Below are positions 38,350 through 52,046 of a stretch of 64,000 nucleotides of DNA, piece by piece; the stretch's first letter is position 1; each line of letters starts with the position of its first letter. The position numbers and the translations under genes are program-made. The DNA is from Azadirachta indica (taxonomy: Eukaryota > Streptophyta > Magnoliopsida > Sapindales > Meliaceae). Under the pieces are notes generated by a model. It saw only the letters and a list, made by a program, of their open reading frames with translations, was not told the DNA's origin and did no database searches. Where the stretch lies: assembly GCA_022749755.1 (NCBI GenBank), contig CM040450.1, forward strand, positions 2,222,913 to 2,286,912, given 5' to 3'.

Positions 38350-39140
38350 CTAACGAAAGAGATGGAGAATAAGATACTATCTCTCTCTCTTTTTTTTTTG
38401 TTTTTTTCTGATAAAATAATTATTGTCTTTGTCCACTTCTTTAATTAATTAATTTTCAATGGACTGTTGGCGCCTTTGTTGGAAAACAAAATAAACAATA
38501 CAAAAAAATTGAAAATTGTTGCAGTCATCTTCATCTCCGACAACAACAGAAATGAAAAGTTCAACTTTTGGCCCTCGTGGAAGCAATTGTCAACTCTTCG
38601 ACATCATTCTTAAGGCTGGATTTTCTATGATCATGATATGATGATCACACAATTTACATTCACAGGTTGTTTTCTGCCGTGTGGAATAATAGAATTGTGC
38701 AATGTTTAAAGCAAATTTCCACTCCATGAAAATGACAAACACTGTGCTTAAGTGAAGTGCCTTCTACGGATATTTGGATGTAAATTGACAACTTGGTATT
38801 TACGAAAATCACTATTGATTTAATATAAAAATTTGCACCAAATTCATATTCTGAAAATGGGAACGGCCCTACATGAAAATTTTTGTTTTTGCTTAGATGA
38901 CATAGAATACTTTGTCCTCAAGTTCTTTATGAAGTCCAAGTTGAGGATTAGAAGAAAGCTTGAATGGTCATCTATGGCGTCTCCTTCTTGAAGTCTGAAA
39001 TTGTTTCACAACAACAATAAGTGATTTTGTCTATTTCATGCGATATTAATGATTTACAATTAGGGGTTGCAACAGATAAGGAAGAAGATAATTCTTTTTA
39101 TTTTTTTTAAAAAAAAGATGACAATTGAATTCATTTGATG
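38350..39140. other. Spacer between tandem LRR kinase copies
   Basis: This holds the promoter of the intact LRR kinase gene at its left end, with a CT/T-rich tract around 38380-38407, and downstream sequence of the pseudogene at its right end. No gene is visible. Confidence 0.5.
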
Positions 39141-39152
39141 ATATTTTAAGAA

Positions 39153-42100
39153 TTAGCCAGGTTTGATGCTGGGGATAACACCGCTGACAAGATCACTTCC
39201 AGCTTCTGGCAAATTAGCAGACACAGATAAATTTCTCGTAGAATAGAGGGATGATGGGATGAATTCCGAAGATCCTGAAGAGGAAATATCTGACTCAGTT
39301 GCAATGGTGTTAGGTTCCGGAATCAATGAAGATATGTTCTCTAATTCTCTCACTACTTCCAGCATTGATGGTCGAGCCTTAGTCTCCTCCTCGCAACACT
39401 TAAAAGCCAATGCCATGATTCTCTTCACACATTCTGAGGAACACGGACCAGTGCTCCTGTCTATGATGGAAAACATCCTCCCGGATTGACATGCTGTGTT
39501 TACCTGTCGTAAAAAATTTATTATGGTTTTGTAATGTAACACCCTGCTACTACTTATTTATTGTTACGCAATAAATATTACTTTCAACTACGAAGTTGGT
39601 ATGAAGACTTGAGTGCCTCGCGAACGATGTTTCTACCATGTGAGATAGGTTGCATTCCTGTCAAGAGCTCTAGGAATACAATTCCGAGGCTATAATAAAC
39701 ATCACTCTTTTCTGTCAATTGGTAAGTCAGGAAGTATTCTGGATCAACACAGCCCTCAATTGAAGACAAAGTTGAAGTTAGAAAACAACAATACGAGAAG
39801 CAATATTTTGCTGCTACAAAAACCATTTCAATTTCTGTTCAATAAGGTACTTACAGGAGTGCCTTTGACAACAGTGGATACATGACCGACAACTCCTCGA
39901 AAAGTTGGTACACGTGCAAGCCTCGAGATTCCAAAATCAGAAACTTTTGCAGTGAATTTCGAGTCCAATACTATGTTTTCTGCCTTGATATCGCGGTGGA
40001 TTATTGGTCGATCAGCTTCAGTATGAAGGTACAGAAAGGCCTTTGCAGAATCCTATGCAATGTGCAATCTCATAGCAAAACTCATAGTTTTTCTTAACCT
40101 AGTTGTGATGCATCAAAACTGTCAAATTCGAAACTGATCATTTTATGAAGGGTGACAACATTAATATTCAGAATGATAAACCATTTATTAGTTTACCACA
40201 AAGGAGACCTTGAAGGGAACCATTTGGCATAAACTCGTAAACTAACATCTCCATGACACCAAAAAGATCAGGCCTTGAATATAAAGCTTGCAAATAAATA
40301 TGCATCTAATCGTATGTAAGCAACTGAGTAATTATCTTATCAAAAACATTAGGCCGTTTGGAAACGCAAAATCCATGGCGTTTAAAGATTTTCAACGAAT
40401 TTATACGTGTACCTGTTCTCCTTCTTCGTCACAATATCCAACCAATGAAACCAGATTGCGACGATGCAAACGAGACAAAAGTTCTATTTCCGTTAAGAAC
40501 TCTCTCTGACCCTGCAAGGATCCTTGCTGTGCTCGCTTGATTGCCACCATAAGCCCATTAGGTAAAATGCCTCTGTAAACCTTTCCATAGCCTCCTTGAC
40601 CTACTTGAGTTGTCTCACTAAAACCATTGGCTGCTTCTTCAAGTTCTACGAAATTGAATCTTATCACACTTTCAGTTTTGATTGGAATTTTTGGAACTGT
40701 TTTAAGAGAAAACATGATAAATCTTCCAAGCATATATAACAAGAAATTAAAGTAGCCAGGGAGATCATGACAAATACACAAGAACTTACTTGGCTGTTTT
40801 TGTGAAACTTCATGTTTGTTCTTTCTCTTCTTTTTATGGAAAAGAAACACGCTTGCTGATGCTATCGCGACCAGGCCAACAATGGAAACTAACACGATTC
40901 CAATCAGAGTGCCTTTGCTCATACCCGATTTTAGAGGTTCAAGCTTGACTGCAAGAATACACATAAGAAGTGCAAGACAGAGCTATGCAAGTTCAGACAT
41001 TTCCTGAAATAGTAGCTGGTATTACAGTTTCTAATTGTTATAAAGAAATGAATACTGTTTAGAGACATACTGGTTGCATAGGGTCCGGAGAGAGTAAAAT
41101 TGAGCAGTTCATACGGGCCAAAAATGTCACTCGAAGGAAGAGAAAATGTGGCAATTACGTCTTTAATCCTTTGTATCTCAGTCTTATTGAATGTATTGGT
41201 AGTATTACTGCTATACTGAGGGAAGAAATTTAGGTAAATACTTACCCTAGGACCTTTTTGCCATGCAAATGATTCAATGATCCAGGCCAAGACTGGAAGT
41301 TAAGTACACCTGATAATTGTTACTGTATGGTCGAAAACTGGATATGCTAGCACTTCTCAAAGGTAATTCGACTCCAAAAGGTGCAGCACAGAAGCAGGAA
41401 GCAGGGGATTCTGGGTCAAATTCAAAATTCAGACTCAAAGGACAGGACTGAGGCAGGCAGGTAATATTGGAAGAGTTGCTAGAGCTGCCAGAAACCTCAT
41501 CATCTCCAATTTTGAGTCCACAGAATTGTAAAATGTTTAATTCATTTGCTCTAGTACAAAGAGGATTGCCTTGAAGCCTAAACATATGATCCAGTGATTA
41601 GTATTCACAAAAAGGGATTTGCAACTGCAGAATAAAATTGGTACATGGACATATTTTCAAGAAGCATTCATAGAACAGTTGACAATGAAATGATGCATTC
41701 ACCTAATGGTGAAATTGGATCCAGGAACCAGAATTCCCCAAAATATTTGTAAGTGAATTGTTCTGAAAATCTCTGCAAGTGAAGTGTGGATTCAGAAGAT
41801 CAAGTGACTAGAAAGTGTTGAAGTTACAAAAACTATTCCTAGCATAACCGTGGAAGCTAATGAAAACCATAGAATTTTCAAAGATTTCTTATTGTCATAA
41901 TTAAAAAATCTTAAGCAACAAATCTAGATATCTACTATCATGTCTTACTAGGTAGGCGTTGAGTTTGGACTAAAATTGATATCCTGCCAAATGGTTGAGG
42001 GAACGCTACTGCTCAACATATTGTTCTCAAGTGATCTACAATAAAATACAATCTTCACATTTGGTGAAAAACAGTACGCAAAACAAAAGCGAGAATAAAA

Positions 42101-44140
42101 ATGCGGAATGATAACTACAATTTCTGGAGATGAGGAAGGCCTGAAAATTTTGAGGGGATCGATCCAATCAAGATGTTGTTGGATAGATCTCTACAACAGC
42201 AAAAACGTGATGAGTTAATTTTATGAAATCAATGAGAGAAAACATCAATGAAACAATACCAGAGCCAGTTGTTCAAGACAACCAGCATAAACAATATTTC
42301 CTGTGTTTCTTGACAATTTTGAACATTGATACTCAACTTACATAGTTGTGATAATGTCAGAAAGCTTATTCATTGGTATTCTTCCAGTAAGTTGATTCAA
42401 GCTAAGATCTCTGTAACACGAAAAGGAATTGACTATTATATAAAATCAGTCGTAGTTTAGGAAAGTATTAACTAGTTTCTTAAGATATATAAGAATCAAT
42501 GACAGGTTACGAAGGAAGCTTTTCCATGAATGGTCTACAAAATATATAGTTGCTTGCAGCACAAGAATTTCTCAAACATTGCCTGGAGACCTACAAGAAA
42601 AGAAGGCCAGGAATACTGCTAAAATCGGGGATGGTTCCTTTGAAGCTGCAATTTCTAAGACTCCTATAGATTTTGAGTATAATGGAATTAAACACAACAT
42701 TATCGTTTCTTAGAGATGAAAAATAAAAAGCATTTAACTCATGAGACATGCTGGTTTGTATGAAGAAGAGTAAATTGAAAACACATAGGAAGAAAGAATG
42801 AGGGGATTACAGCTTCAACAGTTTTGGCATGTTTCTATAAGAAGCCAGAATCTCGGAACCTTGGAAGTTGCTGTTATCAAGTTGTCTGCAATGAAAAGAA
42901 AGAAACTGGGGATCAATTTAGTTACATTCTTTGCTACTTGTCAGAACCATGATTCTATGGAAAATCCAGGGAAAACAAAAGATAATGTCACAGGAGTTGC
43001 ATAAAAATACTTTGAGCATACAAAATCTTCGGGTTTGGCATCTTAGAATATTTTGGTGGAAGAAATCCTGATAAGTTGTTATTGTCCAGCAGGCTGCAAA
43101 ATTTTGATAAATCTGAGATTACCATACATATTCTTTGATATTAAGGACAATTTCAAGTAGTAAGAAAACAAAAAATGAAAACAACTGAATCAGTAAATTG
43201 TTACTGAACTCACAAGGGTAAAAGTTCAGGTAAGTTAGAAAGCTTTGGAGGAATCTGATCACTGATTGAATTATTGTTCATGTGACTGCAATTAAAAATT
43301 AACATCTATAGGTACAAAGACCAAAATCATATTGAAATTGTGTCTTTCAAACAAACAAAGAGCATTTGACGGCTCACAAGTGCTTGGCGCTTTTCAAATT
43401 TGCAAATGTTTTGGGCAGAGCTCCTGATATATAATTATCATCCAGGTTTAATATTGTTAAGTTGGGGAGAAAACCAAGCTCATCCAGTAAAGGCCCTGGT
43501 AGTTGATTTCCACTCAATAGCCTACAAAAGAAGAAAAGTTCTGCAAATGTCAGTTCTTCGTACTGGTTTCAATGTACAAATTAAAAAAATCTACCTGCAG
43601 CCTCCAGTAGAAACAACATGCATTGTGTATGAACTTGGTAAATTATCATACAATTCAAACTTACAGGAGCTTCAAAGAAACCAGATTGCCTATCTCCTTT
43701 GGTATGCTCGTACTGATGTTGCTCCACATAAAATCCCTGAACAAAAACAAAAGGAAATAAGAAAGAAAAATAAATATTGCCCAGCTAATTAAAATGATTG
43801 AAGATGCAACGTACAGCCAGGCATACTCACAATATAGTCAAAAGAGAAAGTTGGCCAAGTTCAGGAGCTAACTTTCCAGAAAGTTGCACATATTTAGCAG
43901 CCGCCTGAATAATGAGAAACCAAAAGTACATCAATCCAAAAATTATCCATTAAGAGGTTTGATAAAATGCAGAAAGTTATACTGTTAATGATTTTAGTTA
44001 CAGAGGAACAAGATTGATCAGGTTAAGTGACATTTCAAAATATAGAAACTCATAAACTTACAATTCTTGGACATGGAGATAGTTATCATCTGGATTGGTG
44101 GTGCAGATTACTCCTGTCCAGTTTGAATTACAATTCTTGA
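39153..44140 (-). pseudogene. Decayed tandem copy of the LRR-VIII-1 receptor kinase
   Basis: Every exon from the end of the LRRNT to the kinase C-terminus can be aligned with the neighbouring intact gene. Lesions: (1) no signal-peptide exon, and the LRRNT exon begins at NCNSNWTGVIC, lacking the WNKGDPC part. (2) The first LRR exon (43904-43831) is 74 nt instead of 72, with an extra TG at ATATG-TG. (3) The codon across the junction of exons 42035-41949 and 41772-41703 reads TAA. (4) The latter exon is 70 nt, not 69. (5) A 14-nt deletion lies in the ectodomain near 41280-41290 relative to the paralog. (6) TTG became TAG in the kinase (40055-40053), before the HRDIKA motif. (7) The donor after the GMQPISHG exon is GC (39616-39615). 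One extra Tyr codon sits in SDVYYSLG. Many single exons remain open, including [11 protein letters not shown] and [12 protein letters not shown], so decay is moderate. It lies head-to-tail with the intact copy. Confidence 0.88.
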
Positions 44141-44149
44141 ACTGTGGTT

Positions 44150-44214
44150 CAGTTCAAGACAAACAAACTTTCCAAGAAGATTAAGAACTCAATAAGCATC
44201 AACTGTACAAGACA

Positions 44215-44251
<37 letters not shown>

Positions 44252-46015
44252 GTGTGTGTGTATTTTGAAGTACCAAAAAAAATGAGAAATCAACCTTCCA
44301 AGGGGTGTGTAACATTCTTTCCAGAAGCAAATAGCAGAAAATAACATGATCAAAATGAAAGAATGATTCCAAATAGATAAACCCTCATTTGTGCCATCTA
44401 CAAAATACAAACTCAAAATATTCAACTAAATGCATTATATGACACTAAAATTAGAGCATTAGAGCTAACAACATTGTACCAAAAAAAGGCTGACGAGAAA
44501 CTAGCAAAGAAACTTAGATGTGTAAACTGATAATGAAAGCCATTTTGATGCACGGAGAAAGGAAGATTAAGTCAGGATATTGTTTAAATTTGAACAAAGT
44601 AATAGGATTTGGTAAATGGCACTGTCCAAGTTGGGATTATCTCGAATTTTCTCCAACTGATCCCAAAAGTTTGTCCATGGACTTTGTCTTTCAAGCAAGG
44701 AGTTAATTATTCTGGCGCAAATTTGATGATGTATTTTGGAAAGCTGCATGGCCTCCGACTTTAAAATCATCTATTTTTAATGAATTGTAGTTTTAATAAA
44801 AAATGATCAGATTCAAAAGTTAAATACTATTGGATTACAGGGGAAAGTCCGTAACCTGGAAATTGTTTCAAGTAATTTCCACTTAATAATTTTCTAATGG
44901 AAGTCTTCAGAATGCAGAATATTTATTTCCAACTTGAACAATATTGGCAAAATGGCATTTGAGCTGAGCATGCATTATGTTAGCAGTTTCAATAACACTC
45001 TCCAACCTTTAGAAAACACAGAAGAATTTCAGCAATTCTGTGTTTGGAGTAGAGATCAAGTGAAATTGGCAGCATAACTAATTTACAGAAGTACTTTCTC
45101 AAAGTTGATTTGAATATGACAGAAGGGATTTTTTTTTTTTTAACCCCCGAATGACAATACAATTACTCCCGGTTGAAGCAAATTACATAAACCAGATCAA
45201 TATATGTATACTTGAGAATATAAAATCATTGTTCATATCAGTCTGACTTTCATGATCAGATTGAACATTCTCCAGATTATGATGACGACATTCAGAGAAT
45301 AAGTTACAACCCTTAGAAGGGTGAAAGATCTTGCTACAATTTTGTGCGTCATTTTGAACGTTTCGAAACCAAATCTACCCATGACTCTGCGTCACTTGCT
45401 TTCTGCATTGAAATAAAAAATGTGAACGTTATTTACTTTGAAGGCAAGGATAAGAATTTCTCATTAGTTCCTTTCGTGTTATCGCTTTAAATCCGCTGAC
45501 CCAGATTTTCTATCATAGTACTAATTTATTTATATAATTTAAGTAAAATTAATCTCGGGTAAATGCATCCCTTGATAATTTATGTAGGCAGTCAATTTTC
45601 AGAATTTTCTGCTTTATGTTCAAAATTTTAACAAGTTTTGGGAGCTCAACCACCAATTTCAACCTGCATGAGAATTTGTTTTATGCAACCACCTTCACCA
45701 GGAACATGACATTCTTCAACCCATAAGAATATCAGTTTATTCACTATCAATCTTCAAACTAATACAACTAGATTAAACATTGAAAAAGATCTCTGTCAAT
45801 AACTCAAACCAGCAATTACATGAATTCATCTTTGAACTCAGGAGGTAAAGAAATCCAATAAACAATCGGCTTTTGCAAGCTCATGGCAGACTTGCATATC
45901 ATTGATTTTCACCCAAAAAGAAAAAATATATTTTACGATTGTCTAATTAATACAGATTTACATACATATCATCTTCTGCCAGTGTCCCACACAAACTTGT
46001 CAGCTGACCGACATA
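44150..46015. other. Spacer with AT microsatellite, no gene seen
   Basis: About 1.9 kb between the pseudogene 5' remnant and the 3' end of the GNAT gene. It contains a 34-bp (AT)n tract followed by (TG)n at 44216-44260. I searched it for the missing first exon of the pseudogene (signal peptide plus LRRNT) and did not find it. The opposing open frames at 44518-44706 and 44567-44770 read the same DNA and match nothing known to me. Confidence 0.5.
44216..44260. repeat. (AT)n(TG)n compound microsatellite
   Basis: About 17 AT units run directly into about five TG units, just 5' of the pseudogenised LRR kinase. Confidence 0.95.
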
Positions 46016-46019
46016 ATTT

Positions 46020-48843
<2,824 letters not shown>

Positions 48844-48899
48844 TTTTATTCGTTATTTTTAATTTTTCTGGTTGTAACTAGTAAGATAGATATTCTCTT

Positions 48900-49855
48900 G
48901 TCTCTGCTGCTCTGTTTACGCTGCTATCGAATACTTCAATGAAAAGCTACGGATTTGATGCCAAAGTAAAGCCAAATACCAACTTGCGCCATTTTCTGTA
49001 TTTTCATTTTTGCCCCCTCAATCTTCGTTATTTGTCTTTCGTACTATTTTAATTTCATAACCAATAGGAGTCTGTCACGTGGGTCTCAAAAATTAAATAA
49101 AAAGACTAAAATAACCCTTCAGAAATTAATTTAATTAATTAATTAATGCATATATATATATATAGTGGATGAAAATACAAAATACCGGTAACTAATTTAT
49201 GAAAACTTTAAATTAAAAATGTGCGGCATGTATTAATTTTCTCTTTACATATTAACTATTTATTATAATTGAGTCATTTTAAAAGAAAGAAATGTGGATT
49301 CAATTAAATTTTACTGAATTGATCGATTGATCGATATGTATACTTTGTTTCGTTAATTTTTTTTTTTTTACAAGTATTAACTATTCCCATCAAAATGGTA
49401 TCTAAACTCATTTGTAAAGATATAATTATTTTTTTCCTTTCTTAAAAAACAAAATTGTGTAACGTAACATTAACCAGTTTATTTGCAATAATGTGACAAA
49501 GCAACAGCAACAACAGAAGGTGAATGGAATAATATGATTCACTGACGATATTGGCTTTCACCAAACTATCTTCCTTCCTTCTGTTGTCATTTTAATGCTG
49601 AATCTCATCTTTAATTATTAACATATGTCTTCCACGATCCCATATAATATATATATATATATATATGTATATATATGATCATATATATATATGAAAAATG
49701 AAAAAATAAATAGAAAAGAGAAAGGTGGCGTTCTTGCAGATGTATGCACTTGTCAGTTGTCTCTAATAATTTTGCCTTTATTGAGTTCCGTGCCTAATCC
49801 TGTCTCAGCCTTCCCACGCTCTTGCGTTTGTTTTTTCTTTTTTAAAAAAAAAAAT
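48900..49855. other. Spacer left of the Mutator-like element
   Basis: The GNAT promoter lies at the left end. The rest is AT-rich with two (AT)n tracts near 49651-49690. No gene is seen. The plus-strand open frame at 49691-49942 starts in the microsatellite and runs into the terminal repeat of the mobile element. Confidence 0.5.
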
Positions 49856-49857
49856 GA

Positions 49858-51284
49858 GGTTATTTTTGGCTTTACCCCATATTTATTGATAATCTTCAGA
49901 AATAACTTAAAATTTGAAAGTCATCTGCAATGCCCCTGTTAATAGCAGAAAACTGTTATCTTTAACATTGTAAGGGGTAAAAAGGGAATTGCACTGTTTA
50001 TTTATTTATTTATTTATTTATTTTTAAAAACACACCTCAGTTACATGAAATTTCGGTTTAGCCCATAGATTTAAATTGACTATAATGAGAAATTTATTAA
50101 TAACATAATGAAAAGAAAAATACAAGGAAGAAGCCAAAAGAGGGTATACCAAACCAATAAAAAAAAAAAAAAAAATGAAAGATGACAGTAAGCATTTTAC
50201 AAGCTTTGGCATATAAAAAGCAAGAAACAGAGCACTTAGAAGAGCACCCCCAATAAAATAACCACCATGAAAAACTAGATAGAGATGTTCCAACAAAACT
50301 TGCAAAACAAGTGATAACTTCCTTCCTAGCAAGAACAGCAGCACACACCACAAATCCAACCTACGAATTTTAAAGTAGACAATTTTCACAAGAAATTCCC
50401 GTGTTTGTACCAAATTAGTGCCAACCAGCAGTGAGCAATATAATCCAGCAACTTACAAAATAGAAGCTGAAAAATCTGTAGAATCAGCAGAGAAAATTTT
50501 TAGACCAGCAAAACCAGGACGACGACGACAACAACAACAACAGCAGAAAGTTTTGAGGGATAGCGAAAATAACAAACCCAACAAACAAACTCAACAGGGA
50601 ATAGGAGTTGTTAAATTGTAATCTATTTATTCTATTTACAATTCAGTACTAAAAAAATTAAATTGAGATTTTTCAAAATCGAATTGGGGGTTTTTTAAAT
50701 CAAATTAGAGTTTTAATTATCCAAAATCAACTTAAGAGTTGTTAATTACCCATGATCAAATTAGAATTTCTCTACAAAAACTAACAATTAAAGATTCGAT
50801 TTACAAAAATCAATCATCTCTGCCATTGAAGTCACAATGGCAGCCGTGCCTCGCGAAGCCGTCGCATGTGTTGGGTAACAAGTTGCTATGCGAAGCCACT
50901 GTTAGGTCGCGTGCGATATGGCTCTGGTAGTCGGCGGCGAAAATCACGGCATGGTTCCTACTCAAACGGCGAAAGCGGAAGAGAAGAGAGAAGAAGTTAT
51001 AACGGGACGGCTTCTTAATGCGAAAGGAGAAGAGGAAAGAGAAAGGAGATAAAGAAAAAAAAATACGAGAGAGAAAGAGGAGAGCACAAAAAGGGTGTAA
51101 ACAAGGTTATTTTTATCTTTTTACACATAATATTGACCGTAACATGGGTAAATAGGTCATTTTAACATTTTCTGTTAAAGATAACAGTCTTTTGCTGGTA
51201 ACAGGGGTACTGTAGATAATTTTCTAAACTTTTAGGGCATTTCTGAAGATTGTCCATAAATGCGGGGTAAATCCGAAAATAACC
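49858..51284. mobile_element. Non-autonomous Mutator-like element with ~112-bp terminal inverted repeats
   Basis: The left end (49858-49968) begins GGTTATTTTTGGCTTTACCC. The right end, read on the minus strand from 51284 to about 51172, begins GGTTATTTTCGGATTTACCC. Both continue in parallel through blocks such as ATAATCTTCAGAAAT / ACAATCTTCAGAAAT, CCCCTGTTA and ACTGTTATCTTTAACA. The element is about 1.43 kb. The flanks share AAAAAAAT on each side (allowing one or two bases at the edge), a possible 8-9-bp target duplication, though in low-complexity sequence. There is no transposase. The interior holds a CpG-rich patch (about 50820-50960) unlike the surrounding AT-rich DNA. Long terminal repeats and lack of coding capacity fit a non-autonomous Mutator-like element. 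Confidence 0.75.
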
Positions 51285-51299
51285 GAAAAAAATTTACAC

Positions 51300-52046
51300 A
51301 TTCTCTCTCTTACAAAAACAGTCGCACATTTCACAAAATTAACAAAATTGCCACTCTGCTACGCAAAAATTAGTTTAATCTCTAATTTTATTAAGCTTTA
51401 ATTAAATAATTACCTCAAAAGTCATCACAGTGAGTACAGTTGTAAGTTGTAACAGTAATTGCTAAATAAAACAGAACCAGCCATTGAAAAGTTTTCAAAT
51501 TCACAAAACAAAGCAAAGCAAAGCAGTCAAACAAAACGTGCCCGCTCTGTTTCCTCTGTTTTTGCTTCCTTCTTTCATGTTATGGCTTCAACTTCGAAAC
51601 TTTGAACCGACTGCTTTTCTTTTTTCTCTCTTTCTTTATTGTTATTCTGTGTGGCTATGGCCTGATCTCTCTCTGTTTCTTTATGCATTACTGTTTTCCT
51701 TTTTATCCCCTTCTTACGCCCTTTTCATCACTCATATAATTAATCTTTTTTTTTTAATTATTATAATATTATTTTTTAAAGCAAACGCAAAGGAAACAAA
51801 ACAGGGGAAAGCAAAAGGCAAATTAAAGGTAGTCAGGCAAGCAAGCTTGTAGACTCTTCTGTCCATTAAAGTAATTTTGTTCGGACAAGAGGGTTATTTA
51901 TGTAAGTTTGGACACTTCTATTATTTCCCTCCATCAAAAACAGAGACCGTTTCTATGGATAATTGTTTGTTTTCTTTGACTGTTTGTTGACTGCTTGATT
52001 CTCAACGAAGAAGAAGAAGAAGCAGCAGCTGTCTGGAAGTGTAGTT
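51300..52046 (+). promoter_or_regulatory. Promoter and leader region of the NPH3-family gene
   Basis: The stretch between the transposable element and the NPH3 start codon contains a long pyrimidine-rich block (about 51540-51760) and a GAAGAAGAAGAAG purine run just before the ATG. The plus-strand open frame at 51484-51852 is a low-complexity Phe/Leu-rich reading of that block. The insertion at 51284 puts the mobile element within about 760 bp of this start codon. Confidence 0.35.

Noticed and set aside
39584..39826. Separate short kinase gene
   Set aside because: It is one exon of the decayed LRR kinase copy, ending in a GC donor and lacking independent start signals.
44518..44770. Opposing open frames considered as the lost first exon of the LRR pseudogene or a retroelement fragment
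   Set aside because: Neither strand encodes a signal peptide, an LRRNT Cys pair or reverse transcriptase motifs.
50024..50413. Minus-strand Phe/Leu-rich open frame of 129 codons inside the Mutator-like element
   Set aside because: Low-complexity hydrophobic reading of poly-A and AT-rich DNA, without similarity to transposases or host proteins.
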